From assembly GCA_022819585.1 (NCBI GenBank), contig JAJEGY010000030.1, forward strand, positions 1-64,000: a stretch of 64,000 bases of DNA. Reading direction: 5' to 3'. Shown here piece after piece: positions 17,676 to 24,391 of this stretch; the stretch's first letter is position 1; each line of letters begins with the position of its first letter. Both the position numbers and the translations under genes were made by a program. This stretch comes from Dehalococcoidia bacterium (GTDB taxonomy: Bacteria; Chloroflexota; Dehalococcoidia; Lucifugimonadales; Lucifugimonadaceae). A model generated the notes under the pieces. The model saw nothing but the letters and a program-made list of their open reading frames with translations, did not search any database and was not told the origin of the DNA.

Positions 17676-19037
17676 TCATCGAACCGCCAAACCAGCCGCC
17701 GTCGGTCTCGCCGCCGGTGCATATCTGACGGAGTACTTCTTCTCTTTGATGGTCAGAATCACAATCCCCGCAATCGCCAGCCATATCGCACCACCGGCAA
17801 ACGCAGGGTCATAGGTTCCAAGCCGGTCAAACGTCAATCCGAAAATCAGCACCGCCGCGCCACCGCCCATCTGGTGTGAAAAGTTGATCAATCCGCCCAA
17901 CATCCCCACGTTCCGGACTCCATACACATCCGCCGTAAGACCCGTCGTCAACGGCACCGTCGCAAGCCAGGACGCCCCACCTATCGCCGCAAACGCCCAC
18001 ATCGCCGCACTGCCGGGCAACACGATCAACGTCACGAAAGCCACCCCTCGCACAAGATAGACCAGCGCAAGCAGATAGTGACGTTGGATGTAGTCCGACA
18101 TCAGCCCGATAAGAACCACGCCGCCCGCGTTGATACCCATCAGAATCCCGAACGCCCACGCCGCATTAGCCTGCGAAATCCCCTCGCTGATCGCCCAGCG
18201 CACGAAGTGAGTCGAGATGCTCGCCGTCGTGATGCCACAAACAAAGTAACCGATCGAAAGTTGCCACATCGGCCACGATTTGAACGCCTCGGTCCATCGA
18301 TCCGACCCCAAAGGCCCTCCGCGCATCAAAGACTGCGCACGCATCCGTTGATCCGCCGAAGCCTGCGAACCTTTGGCACGCGCCTCTCCGTCGGGCAGGA
18401 CCCCTAGCTCATCGGGACTGTTGCGGATGATCAGTATCGACACCGGCAGACCTAGGACCAGCACAAGAATCCCCGACACGAACCACGTCGTCTGCCAGCT
18501 CGTCGCAAGCATCAACTGAGCAAGAAACGGAACCATCACCAGACCGCCGAGGGAGCCGCCTGCCGCAACGACGCTCATGGCCACGCCCCGTTTTCGTTGG
18601 AACCATCGCGTGATCACAGCTCCCGAAGTCCCGGGCGAGATACCGCCGGCGAAGAACGACACCACACCCCCGAACAGCACCGCAAGCATCAACACACCTT
18701 CTATAAACGCCAGCAGCAGATACGAAATCCCCAACACCACGAAACTCACCACAACCACGATCTTCCCGCCATACCTATCCACGATCTTCCCGAGCACCGG
18801 CTGAGAAACCCCATTCACGATCCACCCAATCGCCGCCGCCACCGATATCTCCCCCGTCGTGACTCCCCACTCACGCTCCCAAGTCTCCACAAAAACCCCA
18901 AACCCGTTCCGCGTCCCCAAAACCAGAAACATCCCGAAGAACATCGCCCCAACAACATTCCATCCATAAAAATGATTCCGCCTACGCGCCCCAACCCTCG
19001 CACGGCGAGCGAGACGACTAACGCTAAACATCGACAT
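17676..19037 (-). CDS. Major facilitator superfamily transporter (OFA / monocarboxylate-like)
   Basis: 453 aa from the ATG at 19037; the frame is open up to a TTG at 19064, which has a G-rich stretch ahead of it. Twelve membrane helices in two six-helix halves with a long cytoplasmic loop in the middle (about residues 190-240). The start NHFYGWNVVGAMFFGMFLVLG, the motif LGKIVDRYGGKIVVVV between helices 2 and 3, and GGISPGTSGAVITRWFQRKRGVAM are typical of the oxalate/formate antiporter and monocarboxylate branches. The likely cargo is an organic acid anion; direction unknown. Confidence 0.85.
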   Translation of the reverse strand: MSMFSVSRLARRARVGARRRNHFYGWNVVGAMFFGMFLVLGTRNGFGVFVETWEREWGVTTGEISVAAAIGWIVNGVSQPVLGKIVDRYGGKIVVVVSFVVLGISYLLLAFIEGVLMLAVLFGGVVSFFAGGISPGTSGAVITRWFQRKRGVAMSVVAAGGSLGGLVMVPFLAQLMLATSWQTTWFVSGILVLVLGLPVSILIIRNSPDELGVLPDGEARAKGSQASADQRMRAQSLMRGGPLGSDRWTEAFKSWPMWQLSIGYFVCGITTASISTHFVRWAISEGISQANAAWAFGILMGINAGGVVLIGLMSDYIQRHYLLALVYLVRGVAFVTLIVLPGSAAMWAFAAIGGASWLATVPLTTGLTADVYGVRNVGMLGGLINFSHQMGGGAAVLIFGLTFDRLGTYDPAFAGGAIWLAIAGIVILTIKEKKYSVRYAPAARPTAAGLAVR

Positions 19038-19105
19038 CAGATAACCAATCGGCCAAAGGCCCAAGACGATCCCCCAAGTTTAACCCCCAACAACCACAAC
19101 AAGGG

Positions 19106-19140
19106 GTGTGCTCCTTTCGCAAAGCGAAGGCGGCGCACAC
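19106..19140. repeat. Intergenic stem-loop
   Basis: GTGTGC (19106-19111) pairs with GCACAC (19135-19140). Inside, TTCGC (19116-19120) pairs with GCGAA (19124-19128) around AAA. It lies upstream of the MFS gene, with no T tract. Confidence 0.55.
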
Positions 19141-19233
19141 AATGCCCGCCGAGGCGAGAAACCCCAACAACCACCACATCCTCCCACACCCCCAAAACCC
19201 CAACTAAAACCGTCACCGGCTATGGACGAAATC

Positions 19234-19258
19234 CCCTCTCCCGCCGGGCGGGAGAGGG
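19234..19258. repeat. CCCTCTCCC palindrome family, copy 1
   Basis: CCCTCTCCCGC (19234-19244) pairs perfectly with GCGGGAGAGGG (19248-19258) and is followed by CTAGGGTGAGGG. Relatives lie at 26588-26616 and 37937-37959. Confidence 0.75.
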
Positions 19259-19331
19259 CTAGGGTGAGGGCGAGGGGAGGAGCGGGGCCAGACAGACTCC
19301 CCCAGCGCAATCCCCCGACAGCGCAACAACA

Positions 19332-19365
19332 AAATCCCAAAAATCCCCCTGATCCCAAGAATCCC
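19332..19365 (+). repeat. Short dispersed repeat AAATCCCAAGAATCCC, copies 3 and 4
   Basis: AAATCCCAAAAATCCC at 19332 and GATCCCAAGAATCCC at 19351 are near-copies of the 16-mer seen at 16364 and 17233. Confidence 0.6.
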
Positions 19366-19380
19366 AGTTCAGACAACAAC

Positions 19381-19408
19381 TTGACAACACCAACATCCGT
19401 ATTAATAT
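19381..19408 (+). promoter_or_regulatory. Near-consensus sigma70-type promoter for the structured RNA
   Basis: The -35 TTGACA (19381-19386) matches consensus exactly. The -10 TAATAT (19403-19408) follows at 16 nt. Transcription would start near 19415-19418, right at the left edge of the hairpin-dense region. It is the best-looking promoter I found in the window. Confidence 0.72.
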
Positions 19409-19415
19409 AGTAATC

Positions 19416-20231
19416 AGTTTGATCGACAGACTTGCGCCGCGCAACGGAAGCGGCCACCCCCAGCCCGGGGAACCATCGGGACAAGCGTCGGACGTGAAAG
19501 CGCCCGCGGCCGGACCTCCGAAAGAGGCGAGGCGCGGATCCGCCCAAGCGTCCGTGGCGACGCCCCCGCAGCGGCTGCCGAGTCGCTGAAAGGCTAACCG
19601 GGTCCTGTTGGAAACGCACCTCGGACGAGGGTCTCAGCCGCGGCGAGTCAGGGATGTCCAGTCGCCGCCGGTCCGCAAGGACCAAGCCGGTCAGCGCCGA
19701 AGCCGCGAGAAGCGGCGTCGGCGAAGGGGCTCGGGAGGACGTGCGTGGATGCAGGGAGACGTCGTACCCGCTCGCCACGAGAACGGCTACAGGTTCCAGG
19801 CCGTAAGGCCGATGGAAGGCGACGAACTCGTCAACCCCTCGGCCCCCTTCGCTTTAGCGTAAGGGGGCGCGAGACGGCGCTCGCAACGCCGTCGAGCGGG
19901 GGATGCCCGTCGTCTCCCGGGCAGGAGCGCTGGCGGCTCCCGCAGAACCTGGCTATGGGACGGATCCTGGTGTTTCGCCCCGTCAAACGGCGCAAGTCGA
20001 CCGTGGATCGGCGGCGCAGCGACGCGAAAACGCTGCGCCGCCGGGAAGCGGAGCAAAAGTGCGTAACTCCGAAGCAGGAGCCGTGCAGAGCACACGGCCC
20101 TCCTTCGGCCGCCACCGTAAGTCCGAAGGGCGCATCGCAAGGCGATCGCGGCAGGGAGAGAACCTCGCGATGCCCCCCGGCAAAACCAGAAACCGAGAAA
20201 TCGGAAAAATCAAGAAGGGCTGAAAAGCCCC
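19416..20231 (+). ncRNA. Large structured non-coding RNA candidate, family not recognised
   Basis: About 0.8 kb, GC-rich, no credible protein, immediately behind a strong promoter. Hairpins read directly: GGTCC-GCAA-GGACC (19670-19683); CGCCGA/TCGGCG enclosing GCCGC/GCGGC (19695-19723); TTCCA-GGCC-GTAA-GGCC-GA-TGGAA (19794-19817); GCCCCCTTCGC/GCG-T-AAGGGGGC (19842-19868); GACGGCG/CGCCGTC (19873-19893); GACGG/CCGTC (19959-19984); GGCGGCGCAGCG/CGCTGCGCCGCC, 12 bp (20010-20042); CGGAG/CTCCG (20049-20071); CCTTCGG/CCGAAGG (20102-20129); GCATCGC/GCGATGC (20132-20173); CCGA-GAAA-TCGG (20193-20204); GGGCT-GAAA-AGCCC (20217-20230). GNRA loops (GCAA, GTAA, GAAA) are in plus orientation. I found no RNase P, tmRNA or SRP signatures and no group II domain V. 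It could be a stand-alone RNA or a long leader of the M81 gene. The 3' end is uncertain, as there is no T-tract. Confidence 0.6.
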
Positions 20232-20297
20232 AACTGAACGCGTCTACACCACCATCAGATAACCTTCGCATAGTAAAGAGAACCAACCTGCCCCAAA

Positions 20298-20325
20298 GCA
20301 CCAACCAAAAGGCACCAACCAAAAG
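20298..20325 (+). repeat. Tandem 14-bp repeat just before the M81 gene
   Basis: Two exact copies of GCACCAACCAAAAG (20298-20311 and 20312-20325), followed by a partial third start (GCAC), 10 nt upstream of the ATG. The stretch is purine/C-rich and unstructured, so it may be a translation leader or a slippage product. Confidence 0.7.
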
Positions 20326-20335
20326 GCACAACCCA

Positions 20336-21904
20336 ATGCGCATCCCACTACTCGGCATCTCCCACGAAACAAACACATTCTCATCCGTTCCAGCCGATTA
20401 CGCCGCCTTCGAAGCATCCGGCATCCTCCGAGGCGAAGAGATCTTCGACAAATTCCGCGACGCCGCCTACACAATCTCCGGCTACATGCAAGCCGCCGAG
20501 GAACTCGGATTCGAACTCGTACCCCTCATGTACGCCGTCACAGGACCCATCGGAACCATCACCAAAGACGCCTACGACCGCCTAACCGCCGAGATGTTCG
20601 GCATGCTCCGAGATCAAGGCCCATGGGACGCCGTCCTAATCTCCAACCACGGCGCAGCAGTCAGCGAAGAGTTCCCAGACATGGACGGCGAATTCTGCCG
20701 CGCAGTCCGCGAAATCGTCGGACCCGACATGCGCGTCGGCGTAACCCTCGACATGCACGGCAACGTATCCAAACCCGTAGTCGAACACACCGACGTCTGC
20801 ATCGTCTGGAGGACAAACCCCCACCTCGATCCCAAACCCCGAGGCCGCAAAGCAGCCGAACTCATCGTTCGCGCCGCAAACGGCGAGATCGACCCCGTCC
20901 AGTGGATCGAGATGCCCCCCATGTACGTCAACATCGTCAAACAGTTCACCGGCGAAGACCCCATGAAATCATTCGTCGCCGACGCCGTCGCTGCTAACGA
21001 GACCCCGGGCATCCTAGACACCTCCGTCGCCGAAGGATACCCGTACTCCGACGTCGAAGAGATGGGAATGTCATGGGTAGCCATCGCCGACGGCGACCTT
21101 GAACTCGCAAAATCCGTCGCCAAAGACATGGCCGCAAAAGCATGGGAACGACGCGCCGAACTCAACGTCCAAGTCGCATCCATCACCGAAGCACTCGACT
21201 ACGCAGTCGCCAACTACAAAGGCCCTCGCGACCTCAACGAAGCTGATGTCGTCGCCACCGACGGAACCGCACTCGCACCCCCTGAAGACGATGAAGTCCG
21301 AAACGGACCCATCGTTCTCATGGACGTCGGCGACAACATCGGCGGAGGATCATCAGCCGACTCCACACACATCCTCGCAGAAGCCGTCGAACGCGGAATC
21401 TCTGGATTCCTCCAAACCCTCTACGACCCCGACTCGGTCGATGCCTGCGTAGCCGCCGGCGTCGGTGCCACCGTCACCTTAGACGTAGGCGGCAAGACCG
21501 ACGATATGCACGGCAAACCCGTACGAGTTACCGGAACCGTCCGCGCCATCACCGACGGCCAATACGAAGAACTCGGACCATCCCACGGAGGCTTCCGCTT
21601 CTACAACTCCGGCGTCACTGCCCGCCTAGACACCGACGGCGGACAAACCCTCGTCCTAACCTCCGCCCGCGCCGGAAACACCGTCCGCGCCCAGATGTAT
21701 CACATCGGGATAATCCCCGAACGATACCGCATCGTCGTCGCAAAAGGCGTCGTCTCGCCACGACCCGCCTACCAACCAATCGCCGGAAAAGTCATCCTCG
21801 TAAACACCCCCGGCGTAACCACCGCCGACATGTCCACCTTCACCTACCACCGCCGCCGCATCCCCCTCTACCCGATGGAACAAGACGCCCAATACAATCC
21901 TTGA
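20336..21904 (+). CDS. M81 family metallopeptidase (MlrC / microcystinase C-like)
   Basis: 522 aa from the ATG at 20336. The frame is open for 197 further codons upstream, but those translate to an Arg-rich, unconserved peptide that coincides with the structured RNA. Family motifs are GISHETNTFSS at residues 8-18, LISNHGAAVSEE, GVTLDMHGNVS (metal ligands Asp and His), EGYPYSDVEEMGMS, and MDVGDNIGGGSSADSTHIL. M81 enzymes hydrolyse small peptides or amides with zinc. The natural substrate is unlikely to be microcystin. Nearly overlaps the sulfatase gene downstream. Confidence 0.88.
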   Translation: MRIPLLGISHETNTFSSVPADYAAFEASGILRGEEIFDKFRDAAYTISGYMQAAEELGFELVPLMYAVTGPIGTITKDAYDRLTAEMFGMLRDQGPWDAVLISNHGAAVSEEFPDMDGEFCRAVREIVGPDMRVGVTLDMHGNVSKPVVEHTDVCIVWRTNPHLDPKPRGRKAAELIVRAANGEIDPVQWIEMPPMYVNIVKQFTGEDPMKSFVADAVAANETPGILDTSVAEGYPYSDVEEMGMSWVAIADGDLELAKSVAKDMAAKAWERRAELNVQVASITEALDYAVANYKGPRDLNEADVVATDGTALAPPEDDEVRNGPIVLMDVGDNIGGGSSADSTHILAEAVERGISGFLQTLYDPDSVDACVAAGVGATVTLDVGGKTDDMHGKPVRVTGTVRAITDGQYEELGPSHGGFRFYNSGVTARLDTDGGQTLVLTSARAGNTVRAQMYHIGIIPERYRIVVAKGVVSPRPAYQPIAGKVILVNTPGVTTADMSTFTYHRRRIPLYPMEQDAQYNP

Positions 21905-21951
21905 TCGTCAGCCAAACCGAACCACTAGCTCAGAACCAGAAAGGCTCAGAA

Positions 21952-23628
21952 TTGACCAACGAAACGGAATCCGCTCGCCCGAATGTCATCGTCATCATGG
22001 TCGATGACCTCGGTTTCTCTGACATCGGCTGCTACGGCGGCGAAATCAACACTCCGAACCTCGACTCCCTCGGCTACAACGGAATCCGTTTCACTCAGAT
22101 GTATAACGGCGCTAGGTGCTGCCCGTCCCGCGCCGCCCTCCTAACCGGACTCGACGCCCACCAAGCAGGTATCGGCCAGATGACCGGCGACCTCGGCGTC
22201 CCGAGCTACCAAGGCTACCTCACCGACAACTGCGTCACCATGGCCGAAGTAGCCAAAACCGCCGGATACCGCACCCTCATGTCCGGCAAATGGCACGTCG
22301 GCGGAGGCTACGACCGGCGCCTGCGCGACCAGTGGACTCCCGGAGATGCCACTCACCCAATGCCGACCCAACGAGGCTTCGACAAATACTTCGGACTCCT
22401 AGAAGCCGCCGACTCATTCTGGAACCCCAAGGCCCTAGTCCTGCAGGAATCCTTGATCCAAGTCGAAACAACCGACTTCCACCTCACAGACGCCATCGCT
22501 GACCACGCCACCTCCCAAATCGACGACGCAATGTCGAACGGCGAGTCATTCTTCCAATACATCGCCTTCACCGCTCCGCACTGGCCTCTCCACGCATGGG
22601 AAGAAGACATCGTCAAATACGAAGGCAAATACATGCGCGGATGGGACGAGATCCGAGGCTCTCGACACGAACAACAGAAATCGCTAGGCATCGTAGACGA
22701 GAAATGGCCCATCTCCGCACGTGATGAAGACGCTCCACCGTGGGAGGAAGTCGAAAATCAAGAGTACGAAGACATCCGAATGGCAGTCTACTGCGCCATG
22801 ATCGAACAGGTAGACCGTGGCGTCGGTCGAGTAATCGACACCCTCAAAAAGCATGGCCAATTCGATAACACCATGATCATGTTCCTCTCGGACAACGGCG
22901 GCTGCGCCGAACTCTTCCAAGAGGATACCGATTGGCCCGATCCATCGCAATGGGCCACAACTCCAACCCTCGAAGGCGAACCGGTCCGTGTCGGCGACAT
23001 CCCAGAACTCAGACCAGGCCCCGACACAACATTCCAAGCCGTCGAACTCCCCTGGGCAAACGTCTCCAACACGCCGTTCCGCTTCTTCAAACGTTGGATC
23101 CACGAAGGTGGCGTCTCCACACCTTTCATCGTCCACTGGCCATCGCGGATAACCGAAAGCGCAATCGTCGACAACGTCCCGATGTCCATCACCGACATCG
23201 CCGCCACCGTCTACGACGCCATCGGTGCGACCTATCCCACCGAATACAACGACAACGAAATCACGCCCTTGGAAGGTGAATCCATCACCCCCATCTTCGA
23301 CGGAAAGGAATGGTCACGCGAACGCCCAGTGGCCGTCGAGCACGAGGGCAACCGAGGTATCCGCATCGGCGAATGGAAACTAGTCGCAGAGTGGGACGGC
23401 CCTTGGGAGCTTTACAACATCCCCGAAGACCGCACCGAACAGCACGACCACGCCGCATCCGAACCAGCCCGAGCCGCATCGATGCTCAAGGAGTACGAAG
23501 CCTGGGCCGAACGCTGCGGCGTCCTTACCTGGCCCGTCAAAGAAGGCGTCTTGGCAAAACGCACCAAAGGAAAACGCGACCACATCTCCCAGCACCGCGG
23601 CCCGATCGGAGGTCGAACAATGAGGTAG
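21952..23628 (+). CDS. Type I sulfatase (arylsulfatase family)
   Basis: 558 aa from a TTG at 21952, which has AAAGG upstream. An earlier TTG at 21901 overlaps the M81 stop by 4 bases. PNVIVIMVDDLGFSDIGCYGG (first two metal Asp) opens the domain. The active-site motif C-C-P-S-R (56-60) followed by AALLTG predicts that Cys56 is converted to formylglycine. SGKWHVGG, FLSDNGG and a C-terminal WELYNIPEDRTEQHDHA are also typical. No signal peptide is seen, so it is probably cytoplasmic. It should need the formylglycine-generating enzyme at 36.9 kb. Confidence 0.92.
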   Translation: MTNETESARPNVIVIMVDDLGFSDIGCYGGEINTPNLDSLGYNGIRFTQMYNGARCCPSRAALLTGLDAHQAGIGQMTGDLGVPSYQGYLTDNCVTMAEVAKTAGYRTLMSGKWHVGGGYDRRLRDQWTPGDATHPMPTQRGFDKYFGLLEAADSFWNPKALVLQESLIQVETTDFHLTDAIADHATSQIDDAMSNGESFFQYIAFTAPHWPLHAWEEDIVKYEGKYMRGWDEIRGSRHEQQKSLGIVDEKWPISARDEDAPPWEEVENQEYEDIRMAVYCAMIEQVDRGVGRVIDTLKKHGQFDNTMIMFLSDNGGCAELFQEDTDWPDPSQWATTPTLEGEPVRVGDIPELRPGPDTTFQAVELPWANVSNTPFRFFKRWIHEGGVSTPFIVHWPSRITESAIVDNVPMSITDIAATVYDAIGATYPTEYNDNEITPLEGESITPIFDGKEWSRERPVAVEHEGNRGIRIGEWKLVAEWDGPWELYNIPEDRTEQHDHAASEPARAASMLKEYEAWAERCGVLTWPVKEGVLAKRTKGKRDHISQHRGPIGGRTMR

Positions 23629-23637
23629 GAAACGGCA

Positions 23638-24123
23638 TCAAGTTACGGCTCTACCAATAAGGACGGCAACATTGATCACCGCCGCCGCCAAGAGCCCAGC
23701 TGCCAAATCGTCCAACATGATGCCCCAGCCACCGCCAATCGCTTCCAACCGTCGAATACCCAGAGGCTTCAAAACATCAAAAATCCGGAAAAGCACAAAC
23801 GCCGCAAGCACAGACCACCACTCCACAGGAGCCAGTATCAACAACGCCGCCAACTGACCCACAACCTCGTCAATCACAACCTTGCTCGGATCAGGATCAT
23901 CCTCAGACTTCACCCGAGCAGACACCGCAACACCAACGAAGAACAAGACCACAACAATCCCGACAACCATCACGTTGAAACTCACCTCGCCAAGAGCGAT
24001 CACAAAGTACACCACCGCGGTAACCCCGCTAGCCAAAGTGGCCTTCGCAATTGGCGTTAGGTAAGCTACCCCAAAACCAGTCGCTAATATGAGAGACACG
24101 AAGTTCAAGATGCGTGTGGACAC
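23638..24123 (-). CDS. pgpA: Phosphatidylglycerophosphatase A
   Basis: 161-aa membrane enzyme that removes phosphate from phosphatidylglycerophosphate to give phosphatidylglycerol. Motifs are DPSKVVIDEVVGQL, FVLFRIFDVLKPLGIRRLE and GGGWGIMLDDLAAGLLAA. Length is normal. GTG start at 24123. It converges tightly with the sulfatase gene (9-nt gap). Confidence 0.93.
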   Translation of the reverse strand: MSTRILNFVSLILATGFGVAYLTPIAKATLASGVTAVVYFVIALGEVSFNVMVVGIVVVLFFVGVAVSARVKSEDDPDPSKVVIDEVVGQLAALLILAPVEWWSVLAAFVLFRIFDVLKPLGIRRLEAIGGGWGIMLDDLAAGLLAAAVINVAVLIGRAVT

Positions 24124-24391
24124 GGAAGACTATTGTGTAATCGGCGTGGTGGCTAAATCTTATCGTTCGTTCAATGCAAGTGAATGTCGCAAGACGTTTT
24201 GGGCCTCCGAAGTCACGAGAAACACGCTTTATGGTGCGTTTCTCGCCATAAACGGCACATGAATTAACGAATAACACCTAGAAGTTTGACAAGCAGAACG
24301 ATTTAGAGTAACTTTCCCCATACCGCCTTTTACGTCTCGCGGCCAGTGAGACATGCGTCCGGTGGCAGACTGACTATTAAAGAGGTTGTCG
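24124..24391. other. Divergent intergenic region between pgpA and the peptide importer
   Basis: No gene. Contains the inverted repeat at 24216-24245 and a -35-like TTGACA at 24286-24291, with a weak -10 (TAACTT, 24309-24314) 17 nt further on. That would serve the importer operon. AAAGAGG at 24379-24385 is the ribosome-binding site of the first gene. Confidence 0.45.
24216..24245. repeat. Inverted repeat upstream of the peptide importer
   Basis: CGAGAAA (24216-24222) pairs with TTTCTCG (24239-24245), and CGC (24225-24227) with GCG (24236-24238). It could be an operator or the end of an upstream transcript. No T tract. Confidence 0.5.

Larger units (their letters stand above)
19065..19380. other. 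Non-coding stretch with several dispersed palindromes
   Basis: No credible gene. It holds a hairpin at 19106-19140 (GTGTGC/GCACAC outer, TTCGC/GCGAA inner), a perfect CCCTCTCCCGC/GCGGGAGAGGG palindrome at 19234-19258, and two copies of the AAATCCCAAGAATCCC repeat at 19332-19365. It leads directly into a strong plus-strand promoter at 19381. Confidence 0.6.

Noticed and set aside
19416-20231. Group II intron or RNase P RNA in the structured region
   Set aside because: No 34-nt domain V hairpin, no reverse transcriptase and none of the conserved RNase P core strings could be found. An eroded intron cannot be fully excluded.
19745-20335. 197-codon N-terminal extension of the M81 protein
   Set aside because: It is Arg-rich, has no family similarity, overlaps the hairpin-dense RNA region and precedes a perfect family start at 20336.
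24124-24391. Replication origin near the composition switch
   Set aside because: No DnaA-box cluster, no dnaA, dnaN, gyrB or rpmH nearby; only an inverted repeat and a promoter-like site.
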